Source: an uncultured Trueperaceae bacterium (GTDB lineage Bacteria > Deinococcota > Deinococci > Deinococcales > Trueperaceae). From it: DNA of 5,960 nucleotides. The position numbers and the translations under genes are program-made. Below are positions 1 to 5,250 of the stretch, in pieces. Below the pieces are notes generated by a model. That model was not told where the DNA came from, ran no database searches, and saw nothing but the letters and a program-made list of their open reading frames with translations. Position 1 is the first letter of the stretch; each line of letters begins with the position of its first letter. The DNA lies in the NCBI GenBank assembly GCA_937907415.1, contig CALCHY010000405.1:1-5960 (forward strand), written 5' to 3'.

Positions 1-252
1 GTCGACGCTGACCTCGAAGCCGATGCTCTTGCGGCTGGCGCCGCCGCGGGCCTCGAGGTAGGTGAACATGGCGCCGATCTCGGGGTTGCTCTCGGCGAGT
101 TCGATGGCGACCTGGTCGGCTGGTTTGTCGCCGGCGAAGCCACACTCGATCAGGCGGGCGAGGTCTTCGTAGGGTGCCTTCTGGAAGTAGAGGGTGGCGT
201 CGAAGTCGACTTCTACGGCGCGGTCGTCGCTGTGGGTTTCGGCCTTGATCAT
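1..252 (-). CDS. hypothetical protein, C-terminus cut by window edge
   Basis: Reading starts at an ATG (252-250) and stays open for 84 codons to the window edge without a stop, so the C-terminus is missing. The protein begins MIKAETHSDDRAVEVDFDAT and is acidic and soluble, with no signal peptide or membrane segment. Codon third positions are strongly C/G, as in a real high-GC gene. An AAGGA element lies about 13 bases before the ATG, rather far but usable. It is the fourth of four same-strand genes (907-class helicase fragment, then 930-652, 545-291, this one), 38 bases after the previous stop, so it is probably co-transcribed with them. I do not recognise the family. A role in DNA processing alongside the helicase fragment would be a guess from position only. 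Confidence 0.75.
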   Translation of the reverse strand, partial: MIKAETHSDDRAVEVDFDATLYFQKAPYEDLARLIECGFAGDKPADQVAIELAESNPEIGAMFTYLEARGGASRKSIGFEVSVD

Positions 253-290
253 CTGACGAGGTGTGTCCTTCCGGGGTTGGGGCTGGCGCT

Positions 291-545
291 TCAGTCGTCG
301 TGCAGGGCCGCCCACGGCTCGTGGCTGTCTGCGGGGCGTGCGGCGGTGCGGTCCTCGTTGAGCTCGAGGGGGTTGTCGAGCCAGGCGGATTGCCAGTCGC
401 GGTCGTCCTCGGGCCCGTCGATGAAGCCGAGGGAGTGGTCCATGCTCGGGTAGAGGTCGCCGCTGGCGTGGAGGCCGCTGGGAATCTCTATCTCGCCGGT
501 GCGGGGGTGCCTGGTGACGTACCAGGTGGTGTCTGCTTGGGGCAT
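291..545 (-). CDS. small acidic hypothetical protein (84 aa)
   Basis: The open frame extends upstream to 581, but I choose the internal ATG at 545 because AAGGAGAG sits about 6 bases before it, a near-ideal ribosome binding site, whereas the upstream start has none. The protein starts MPQADTTWYVTRHPRTGEIE and is rich in D/E and W, with an acidic C-terminal half (EDDRDWQSAWLDNP). There is no signal peptide, membrane segment or recognisable motif. The N-terminal stretch WYVTRHPRTGEIEIP could form a short beta hairpin. It lies between two other small minus-strand genes, about 106 bases after the stop of the 930-652 gene, and that gap contains a hairpin (584-622). No function can be assigned. Confidence 0.72.
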   Translation of the reverse strand: MPQADTTWYVTRHPRTGEIEIPSGLHASGDLYPSMDHSLGFIDGPEDDRDWQSAWLDNPLELNEDRTAARPADSHEPWAALHDD

Positions 546-651
546 CTGGCTCTCTCCTTGAAGGTGGGGGTGTTGGGGCACTTCTGACGCCCTGCTTGCC
601 CCGGTAGGGGGCTTCCTGTCAGGCTCGGGTCTGCGCCTAAGCCTTGTCCGG
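546..651 (-). other. intergenic spacer with nested hairpin
   Basis: This spacer in the minus-strand gene run holds an inner stem GCCCC/GGGGC (598-602 and 608-612, 5-base loop) inside an outer CTGAC/GTCAG pair (584-588 and 618-622). It follows the stop of the 930-652 gene in the direction of transcription. There is no T-run after it, so it is not a textbook intrinsic terminator. It could attenuate or stabilise the message before the strong ribosome binding site of the next gene. Confidence 0.35.
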
Positions 652-930
652 TCAGGTGATGCCGCGGCGCGTGTTCTCGAGAAGCGCTTCCGTATGCTCG
701 GGTCGGATGATGTAGGGCGTGGCGGTGCTGGCGAGGTAGTGGTGGAAGTAGCCGTGCTTCTCGCTCTCGCGGATGGCTTGCTCGAGGTTCTCGGTGGTGC
801 GGGGTGCGGCCTTGGGGGTGTCTTGCTCGTCGCGCCACACGAGCCAGTCGCGGTGTCCGTAGCGGGCTTTGCGCCTGGCGTAGTCGTGGGCGCTCTCCCC
901 TTCTGGGGTGATGGGGGCCGCGCGCTTCAC
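652..930 (-). CDS. small hypothetical protein coupled to helicase fragment (92 aa)
   Basis: The start is a GTG at 930-928 that overlaps the TGA (929-927) of the helicase fragment as GTGA, the classical arrangement for translational coupling, and no separate ribosome binding site is visible. The product begins MKRAAPITPEGESAHDYARR. It is basic in its first 30 residues (ARRKARYGHRDWLVWRD) and more mixed afterwards, with aromatic residues around residues 59-75 (HGYFHHYLASTATPYI). I see no membrane segment or known motif. The overlap implies that it was expressed together with the intact helicase and may have served the same process. With the helicase now lacking a start, coupled translation of this gene is probably impaired. 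The function is unknown. Confidence 0.72.
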   Translation of the reverse strand: MKRAAPITPEGESAHDYARRKARYGHRDWLVWRDEQDTPKAAPRTTENLEQAIRESEKHGYFHHYLASTATPYIIRPEHTEALLENTRRGIT

Positions 931-1907
931 GCGGCGACCCCGGTGGCTTCTTGGACGAGGTTGCTGACCCAGGTGAGCTTGAGGTTGCCTTCTTCGTCGC
1001 GTTCCTTGCCGAGGATGTTCTGTAGGAGTTTGGGATCGATCTCGAGGTCTTGGCTGATCTCGTCCTTGGTGGGGACGCGGCCTTCGGCGACGGCGACGTT
1101 GCCGACTTCCTTGCTCAGGAGGAGTTGCCAGAGGTTGGTCTCGATGCTTTTGGAGTAGGTGACGAAGTGCAGGGTGGTCGGCTCGGTGGAGTCATGTCGA
1201 ACCGCGCGCCAGGCGAACTGGCGGATTTTGCTGAGGTTCCATCCGAGGGCTGGCATGATGACGTGCCTGGTGCCGCGGAGGTTCACGCTGGAGCGGAGGG
1301 CTTCCATGCTGGCGATGAGGATGGCGCCGGGCGTCTGCAGGTACTCGCGGATGGTGTCGTTGCGTTGGTTGAAGCTCATGCCGCCGTGGACGCGGTGAGT
1401 CTTGCGGTTGGTGGGCTTGAGGTAGTTTGCCCAGTGTTGGAGGTAGTCCTGGCCGAAGACTTGGCGGCGTGGGAGGCCGAGGAGGATGCGTTCGCTCGGG
1501 TCGATGCTCTGGATGAGGTCACGGGTGGCGTGGAACTTAGTTGCGTGCCCGCTGCCGGTCCACTCCTTGAAGAGGTGCGGGTGGAGGCAGGACTCGATCA
1601 GGAGCCGTAGTTGCCTGACGGCGCGGAGGCCGGCTTCCTTGCGGTTGTTGCCGGTGTCCTCGAAGTAGGCGAGGAACTCGTGGAACTCTTTGATGAGCTT
1701 CTCGTGGAGTTCGCGTTCGGGCTGGGCGAAGGTGACGGTGTGCTGCTTGATGCTGTAGCGGCCGTCGCCGACGACTTCGTTGAAGGAGCGCCGGATGACG
1801 GTGCGCTTGATCAGCTCGGAGAGCGAGTCGAGGTTTTGAACGTCTTGGACTTGTTTCTGGATGCCAAATGACGCGAGTTCGCTACAAAGATTTTGCAGGA
1901 AGGCGCC
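927..1907 (-). pseudogene. SNF2/DEAD-like helicase, C-terminal lobe only (5'-truncated)
   Basis: An open frame of 326 codons runs from just after a TAG (1910-1908) to TGA at 929-927, with no ATG, GTG or TTG before the ATG at 1379. The encoded protein is clearly the second half of a SNF2-family ATPase. A linker with SELIKRTVIRRS is at about residues 32-45, resembling the family's iRR segment. Then comes HGGMSFNQRNDTIREYL (about 174-190), a motif V-like stretch ASMEALRSSVNLRG (about 199-212), and a motif VI-like QFAWRAVRHDS (about 230-240). The Walker A and DEAD/DEAH lobe is wholly absent. An internal start at 1379 would give 150 residues holding motifs V and VI, but no ribosome binding site precedes it. 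Third-position bias persists almost to the 5' end, so this was a functional gene cut by rearrangement. SNF2-type enzymes are DNA translocases; this remnant cannot hydrolyse ATP. Confidence 0.82.
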
Positions 1908-1917
1908 CTAGACGCCT
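1901..1917 (-). terminator. weak hairpin downstream of rep
   Basis: AGGCG (1901-1905) and CGCCT (1913-1917) form a 5-bp stem with a 7-base loop, between the end of rep and the helicase remnant. No T-run follows on the minus strand, so termination would be inefficient at best. It coincides with the 5' limit of the truncated helicase frame. Confidence 0.22.
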
Positions 1918-2069
1918 CAGTTGATGAGAGTGGGCATTTGTCCAAGGGCTGCAGAAGCTTTCTGGATGTAGCAGATTGCGAAAGCGTCTTCTGGCCGCCG
2001 GTCTAGAGTTAGAAGGCCTATGTCAGTTAGAAAAGGTTGCCTGAAAGGCAGCGAGGTCGAGGGCCTCAT
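1917..2069 (-). CDS. possible 50-aa ORF overlapping the rep stop
   Basis: An ATG at 2069-2067, inside the last codons of rep in the +1 frame, opens 50 codons ending at TGA 1919-1917. The part beyond rep reads RRPEDAFAICYIQKASAALG and looks protein-like (an alternating helix ending QMPTLIN), while the part inside rep is less convincing. No ribosome binding site precedes the ATG. It could be a small gene translated by ribosomes coming off rep, the tail of a longer gene truncated by the same rearrangement that cut the helicase, or chance. I know of no matching family. Confidence 0.25.
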   Translation of the reverse strand: MRPSTSLPFRQPFLTDIGLLTLDRRPEDAFAICYIQKASAALGQMPTLIN

Positions 2070-3528
2070 CAGATGCGCGTACAGAAAATCTCTCGAGTAC
2101 AGCCTTGACCCGATATACCTCGAAGACGGGTCCCCGCCATTTGTTCTCTTTGAGTGTGGACAAAACTAGTTTCCCAGAGGGTTGGCTCTTGAGTGCCTCT
2201 TGTACGAGATCGATGACTTGCTCGTGAGCAAGACCTTCGGCTGCCATGATTTCGTCAGCAACTTTACGTCGGTAACCCTCCCAGGCGGCCATCAAGGCAT
2301 CCTCATTGCTCTGGCTAGAGGTTTCTTGAGTCGCGAGTTGGGTCTGTTGCTCTTCACGAGCGAGGGCTTCCTGACGGGCAGTGCCATCTTTGAGTATGGA
2401 GCGTAGGAATCCACCTGGTCGCTTCAGTACGCCCTGACGCTGTTTTTGCTCTGTAATGGCTATCGCCGCCTCGATCACGGGCGCGGGGTGTTCCTTGATT
2501 AATTGGAGAGTATTGCCGGTGAATCCTACTTTGTGAAGGCGATCAATGATGTGCTGGTCCTTGGCCCTGAGTTCGCCATCGAAGGAGGCCGGTTGGATTC
2601 CCAGGTGGGGGATGGGTTTGCTTGCTTGCACCTGGAACCTGACCCTGCCTATCTTGCGGCCGATACGCTCGCCTTTGAACGAGACGTTAAGGCTTCCGTG
2701 CTTTTTGAACGCTGCTACAGCGTACTGTAATTGCTTTCTAAAGTCGCGCCAGTCTCTATAGCGCTCACCTGTCCAGTTACCCTTCTTGTCAAGCTCTACT
2801 AAGCCAAGTGAGAACTTTAGCTCCATGAGCTCCACTTCTATCTCGGGTCGCCTTCCAGCCATAGAACCGTGCCATAAGAGTTCATAGAGTCGCGCAGCGA
2901 AAATGGACGGCATCTGTAGCACGTCCGTAAGAGGAAGCACGGCGTAATGCGAACGCAGGTTCGTTATCCATGGGCGCAATTCTTCGTTGAAGACTACGCG
3001 AACGTAAGAGAACCCTAAATCACTGTTTTCGACCGGCACATACGATAAACGCTGCAGCCACGGAAAGGCATCAAACCCACCATCATCGCGTGGGATGATT
3101 ACTACCCGTGACGGCAACACCTCCGCCGCACGCTTCGCGCGGTCGTAAGGGTTATCGATTCCATGTTCCTCGAACGCCCGCAACGGAACAATGGCCTCTA
3201 GGCTCGGATTCTCAGCCCTATGGTCTATGCAGCTGAGTGCGAGCACAATTATGCGCTTCTCGAACAGCTCGAGACCTTGTGCTGATCTCCCAACGGCATT
3301 CGCTTGCCGGTAGAGCTCGCTACGCTGAAGCGTCTGTAGCTCGCCGCCAGTGTTTCTACCTGTCCCGTGTCTTGAGGCCATAGCGTCGAGTGATGTTACC
3401 GCAAGGCGTGGAATGCGGTTCGTCTGTTGTTCCCCCTTTATCTCAGGCGGCCTCGGCGCAATATCCTCCCCCTTTAACGCAACTTCTTCCCCCTCAAGCG
3501 AAACCCCCTCCCCCCTCGAGCGCAACAT
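2023..3528 (-). CDS. plasmid replication initiator, Rep_3 (RepA/RepB-like) family
   Basis: This 501-residue protein has the two-winged-helix layout of Rep_3 initiators, which bind iterons, open the origin and load the host helicase. The first winged-helix region spans about residues 70-200 (ELYRQANAVGRSAQGLELFE to HYAVLPLTDVLQM). The second spans about 207-300, with family-typical AARLYELLWHG (211-221) and YRDWRDFRKQLQYAV (257-271). The tail (306-501) is helical, with a QLIKEHPAPVIEAAI stretch and PGGFLRSILKDG (371-382), and is longer than in small Rep_3 proteins. The start is uncertain. An in-frame TGA just upstream limits it to 3528, where GGAGG abuts the ATG with no spacing. TTG at 3525 or ATG at 3381 (giving 452 residues) are alternatives, and the conserved domain begins after both. 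The first 30 codons are built from the iterons. Codon use is less GC-biased than the flanks, which suggests separate ancestry. Confidence 0.9.
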   Translation of the reverse strand: MLRSRGEGVSLEGEEVALKGEDIAPRPPEIKGEQQTNRIPRLAVTSLDAMASRHGTGRNTGGELQTLQRSELYRQANAVGRSAQGLELFEKRIIVLALSCIDHRAENPSLEAIVPLRAFEEHGIDNPYDRAKRAAEVLPSRVVIIPRDDGGFDAFPWLQRLSYVPVENSDLGFSYVRVVFNEELRPWITNLRSHYAVLPLTDVLQMPSIFAARLYELLWHGSMAGRRPEIEVELMELKFSLGLVELDKKGNWTGERYRDWRDFRKQLQYAVAAFKKHGSLNVSFKGERIGRKIGRVRFQVQASKPIPHLGIQPASFDGELRAKDQHIIDRLHKVGFTGNTLQLIKEHPAPVIEAAIAITEQKQRQGVLKRPGGFLRSILKDGTARQEALAREEQQTQLATQETSSQSNEDALMAAWEGYRRKVADEIMAAEGLAHEQVIDLVQEALKSQPSGKLVLSTLKENKWRGPVFEVYRVKAVLERFSVRASDEALDLAAFQATFSN

Positions 3529-3581
3529 CCTCCCCCCTCAAACGCAACAATTTCCCCCTTATTACGCAATATCCTCCCCCC
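3457..3581. repeat. six direct iterons (origin, Rep binding sites)
   Basis: Six ~17-bp units with consensus CGCAAYATCCTCCCCCY (plus strand) start at 3457, 3478, 3499, 3521, 3543 and 3565. Units 1, 4 and 6 are the closest to consensus; unit 3 has CGAAACCCCC and unit 5 has AACAATTT. Spacing is 21, 21, 22, 22 and 22 bp, about two helical turns, so a Rep array would sit on one DNA face. They lie across the 5' end and leader of the adjacent Rep_3 gene, where family iterons usually are. A poorer unit may exist at 3421-3437 (12 of 17 positions match unit 2). Confidence 0.88.
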
Positions 3582-3598
3582 TACACCTCGTCTTCTCG

Positions 3599-3627
3599 CG
3601 TCTAGGACGGGAACGTTAAGTCGTCAA
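3599..3627 (-). promoter_or_regulatory. candidate rep promoter
   Basis: On the minus strand TTGACG (3627-3622) is followed after exactly 17 bases by TAGACG (3604-3599). The -35 is good; the -10 matches TATAAT at only three positions. Transcription would start near 3590, just before iteron 6, so Rep bound to the iterons would block the leader. This is consistent with autorepression, but the weak -10 keeps confidence low. Confidence 0.3.
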
Positions 3628-3637
3628 CTATTAACAA

Positions 3638-3664
3638 AGCAACTAGCATGCAAGGAGAGTTGCT
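3638..3664. repeat. 7-bp inverted repeat in the origin
   Basis: AGCAACT (3638-3644) and AGTTGCT (3658-3664) are perfect inverted copies separated by 13 bases. They lie upstream of the candidate rep promoter, a suitable place for an operator or for a structure used in origin opening. No protein is known for it. Confidence 0.4.
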
Positions 3665-3726
3665 GGGAAGATCGAAGCAGCTTATAGATCTACCAATACC
3701 CGAAATCCCTGCGAGAGGGCCCATAA

Positions 3727-3743
3727 GGGGGAAGGATATTGCG
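3727..3743. repeat. inverted iteron copy 1
   Basis: GGGGGAAGGATATTGCG matches the reverse complement of iteron 6 at 16 of 17 positions. It is in the opposite orientation to the main array and about 145 bp outside it. It is a likely additional Rep binding site, perhaps for looping or pairing with the main array. Confidence 0.7.
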
Positions 3744-3840
3744 CCCCGCGTTCTTCATCCCGTCTCCTATGGCTTAGCCGGTCTGTGCGACATGCTGCCA
3801 TGTGGTGGTCTATGACCGAGTCCCTTAATCCTCATCAAAA

Positions 3841-3857
3841 AGGGGGAGGATATTGCG
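3841..3857. repeat. inverted iteron copy 2
   Basis: AGGGGGAGGATATTGCG is the exact reverse complement of iteron 1 (17 of 17). It lies 114 bp beyond the first inverted copy and marks the outer edge of the origin region. Its perfect conservation outside any gene argues for selection as a Rep site. Confidence 0.75.
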
Positions 3858-3947
3858 TTTGATTTTGAGAGCATCCACAGGGCGCTTGGAATTCGGGTGT
3901 ATTACGCGGGCCGAAGCCACGCCGGTGTTGTTGCGAAGGGATTCCGT

Positions 3948-4289
3948 CTAAGTCTCCTGGAGAGTGTCTGCGCGGACTTTAGAGGTAAAGAGCCTTAGAT
4001 CTATCCCCATAAACCCTTGGAAGACTTCAAATCCGGTGACCTCGTCGAACTGGTCGCGAATGTCTTGAGGAAGGGCTTCAAAGACGGCTCTCTCAACCGC
4101 GTCCGTGGCCTCGTCGAGCGCTTCGTTCTTGCGAAGAAAGTGTTCAGACAGTTCGTAGTATGCCTGGCTACGTTGGAGGGTGGCTAACAGCTCAGGGCGT
4201 GTGGCAAGCACGTCGAAGACAGCTACCGCTACTGGCTCCAGGTCTGGAAACGATGCCGCTGCTTCGGGGGGGTTTGGAGTTAACTCCAC
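3948..4289 (-). CDS. acidic hypothetical protein (113 aa)
   Basis: The frame starts at GTG 4289-4287, because no ATG occurs before residue 94 and the only upstream in-frame options are CTG, ATA and ATT. A GGGGCTGAGG stretch touches the GTG and is a poor ribosome binding site. The product begins MELTPNPPEAAASFPDLEPV and is acidic and probably largely helical (QRSQAYYELSEHFLRKNEAL, DEATDAVERAVFEALP), ending in a hydrophobic, more basic stretch (FQGFMGIDLRLFTSKVRAD). No membrane helix or known motif is visible. It sits beyond the inverted iterons, in the same direction as rep and transcribed towards the origin. Its position suits a plasmid maintenance or copy-control gene, but that is inference; the family is not recognised. 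Base composition resembles the rep region more than the GC-rich arms. Confidence 0.6.
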   Translation of the reverse strand: MELTPNPPEAAASFPDLEPVAVAVFDVLATRPELLATLQRSQAYYELSEHFLRKNEALDEATDAVERAVFEALPQDIRDQFDEVTGFEVFQGFMGIDLRLFTSKVRADTLQET

Positions 4290-4672
4290 CTCAGCCCCAA
4301 TTATCAGTAAAGTATTCTCTGGCTGATTAATATTATCCTCCTACAGGCCTGATGTGCCTGCGATGAAGGAGAGTGTATCGCAAAAACAGTGGGGATGTGC
4401 GGTGAATCCACTCGCTCACTAGTCACAGATAGAGTTGCGTGATGGCTGATTTCGTCGCCAGCTGCGAATCTTATGATTCCCGCGAGATTCAGAATGCCGG
4501 TGGTAACGCGGCACTCCAATGGCTAGAAAATGCTGGTAGGACTGTTCCTTGAGGGCCGCCGTGGACGGTTCGGCTGTGGCATGGAAAGCCCCGGGCTTCT
4601 TCGCGGTGGTGGGCCGGAGAGGAAGGGGCCGGGGTCTATGGCAGCAGTATAGCTGCGTGACAGGAGCAGAGG
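4290..4672. other. 383-base stretch without a convincing gene
   Basis: The left part (4290-4440) is AT-richer and contains TAATATTA next to TATCCTCC, a core shared with the iterons, just upstream of the 4289 start; it may hold that gene's promoter. The middle has a 36-codon plus ORF (ATG 4442 to TGA 4552, starting MADFVASCES) with no ribosome binding site. The right part (4550-4672) is GC-rich and holds AAGCCCCGGGCTT at 4586-4598, a compact GC hairpin without a good T-run. It leads to the ribosome binding site at 4662-4666. The composition change inside this stretch may mark a join between segments. Confidence 0.5.
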
Positions 4673-4867
4673 ATGGGAACTGTAATTGAGCAAATCCGTG
4701 AGGGCCTGCGCCAGCTGTCGGGTGGTGACGAGGCGAGCGTGGAGCTGTGGCTAAGGACGCCGCACCCGGCGTTGGATGGCGACGTGCCGCAGGAGCTGAT
4801 CGACGCGGGCGAGGATGAGGTCGTGCTGGAGCTAGTCGAGCACATGCTGTCGGGCGCACCCGCCTGA
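4673..4867 (+). CDS. MbcA/ParS/Xre antitoxin C-terminal domain protein (DUF2384-like), 64 aa
   Basis: The ATG at 4673 follows AGGAG (4662-4666) at six bases, a strong ribosome binding site that fixes the start. Residues 24-62 (LWLRTPHPALDGDVPQELID, then AGEDEVVLELVEHMLSGAP) match the pattern of the MbcA/ParS toxin-binding domain: W-L-x-x-P-x-x-x-L-x-G-x-x-P-x-E-L-x-D, followed by a terminal helix and G. Family members usually have an N-terminal helix-turn-helix and 120-150 residues, paired with a RES-domain NAD-degrading toxin. Here only about 22 residues precede the domain and no RES gene follows. It may be a stand-alone domain protein or an orphan antitoxin remnant. The next gene begins 46 bases downstream on the same strand, after an 18-base tandem repeat. 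The domain call is by eye. Confidence 0.72.
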   Translation: MGTVIEQIREGLRQLSGGDEASVELWLRTPHPALDGDVPQELIDAGEDEVVLELVEHMLSGAPA

Positions 4868-4874
4868 GTTGCGG

Positions 4875-4892
4875 CCTAGGTTTCCTAGGTTT
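4875..4892 (+). repeat. tandem 9-bp repeat (CCTAGGTTT x2)
   Basis: CCTAGGTTT occurs twice back to back in the gap between the DUF2384-like gene and the next one; each unit contains the AvrII-type palindrome CCTAGG. It could be an operator, a slippage duplication or chance. No consensus is known to me. Confidence 0.4.
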
Positions 4893-4913
4893 GAGCCAAC
4901 CTGTCTGCCATGA

Positions 4914-5150
4914 GTGGCTTTGGAGCGCCTACCGTTGGGCATGTCGCTCGAGGACCTGATCATCGCCCACGCGGTTGTCAATTGGCTCCTTCGGGACGAG
5001 CTCGAGGTGCTCGCTGATCTGCTGGAGCGTATGCCGTTGCCGGCGCCGGTGGGGTGCATCGTGCCGTTGGTGGAGTTCAGGCGCCTGGTGGCGGCGGAGT
5101 TCGGTGAAGGAAGTGAGGCTGTCCGGCAGCTGGAGTCGTTGGTACTTTAG
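4914..5150 (+). CDS. hypothetical protein (up to 78 aa), partner of the DUF2384-like gene
   Basis: The frame runs from GTG 4914 to TAG 5148-5150. Start choice is open: GTG 4914 has no clear ribosome binding site; TTG 4935 has GGAG nine bases before it; ATG 4941 (69 residues) has the same GGAG at a longer distance. The protein (MALERLPLGMSLEDLIIAHA...) appears all-helical, with leucine-rich helices (NWLLRDELEVLADLLERMPL) and a second helix pair ending EGSEAVRQLESLVL. A single cysteine lies near residue 48. It is not a RES, PIN or ParE/HigB toxin by size or motif. Same strand, 46-base gap and a shared downstream hairpin (5154-5186) suggest a two-gene transcript with the DUF2384-like gene. The function is unknown. 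Confidence 0.65.
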   Translation: MALERLPLGMSLEDLIIAHAVVNWLLRDELEVLADLLERMPLPAPVGCIVPLVEFRRLVAAEFGEGSEAVRQLESLVL

Positions 5151-5153
5151 GGC

Positions 5154-5186
5154 AACGGCCCGCCGACCCCCCCACGGCGGGCCGTT
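5154..5186 (+). terminator. strong GC-rich hairpin, probable terminator
   Basis: AACGGCCCGCCG (5154-5165) and CGGCGGGCCGTT (5175-5186) form a perfect 12-bp stem around the loop ACCCCCCCA, starting four bases after the TAG of the upstream gene. The following CTCGTTAC is a poor T-run, common for terminators in high-GC bacteria. It probably ends the 4673-5150 transcript. Confidence 0.72.
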
Positions 5187-5250
5187 CTCGTTACGGCGCC
5201 CGACCTGGCTGTCGCAGCTGTGGGTAGGCTGTGCCTGAAGGTGGTGGCTG

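Larger units (their letters stand above)
3582..3947. other. non-coding origin region beside the iterons
   Basis: No convincing gene lies here. The stretch 3611-3650 is AT-richer than its surroundings and holds GTTAA/TTAAC (3615-3619, 3631-3635) and AGCAACT/AGTTGCT (3638-3644, 3658-3664) inverted repeats, so it is the best candidate for DNA unwinding. Two inverted iterons lie further out (3727-3743 and 3841-3857). The best DnaA-box-like match is GCATCCACA at 3871-3879, 7 of 9 positions, which is weak. By analogy with Rep_3 plasmids this is the rest of the origin. Confidence 0.6.

Noticed and set aside
1050..1610. Long plus-strand open frame (186 codons)
   Set aside because: It is antisense to the helicase fragment, valine/glutamate/alanine-rich as expected for the complement of a C/G3-biased gene, and has no family motif.
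3648..3815. 55-codon plus ORF starting MQGELLGRSK in the origin
   Set aside because: No ribosome binding site, and its GKDIAPR similarity to the Rep N-terminus arises only because both read through an iteron.
3457..3857. Possible CRISPR array from repeated CCTCCCCC units
   Set aside because: Units are ~17 bp with 4-5 bp gaps, no spacers, and lie at a Rep_3 gene; iterons explain them fully.
3871..3879. DnaA box GCATCCACA
   Set aside because: Only 7 of 9 positions match TTATCCACA, and comparable matches occur within rep itself; not strong enough to list as a site.
4304..4519. 71-codon minus ORF with TTG start
   Set aside because: No ribosome binding site, no codon bias, and no protein-like pattern.
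4442..4552. 36-codon plus ORF (MADFVASCES...)
   Set aside because: Open frame is short, lacks a ribosome binding site and shows no recognisable motif; kept only as a note in the intergenic entry.
4419..4859. 146-codon minus ORF rich in P, R, A, H
   Set aside because: It is antisense to the DUF2384-like gene and has the low-complexity look of a shadow frame.
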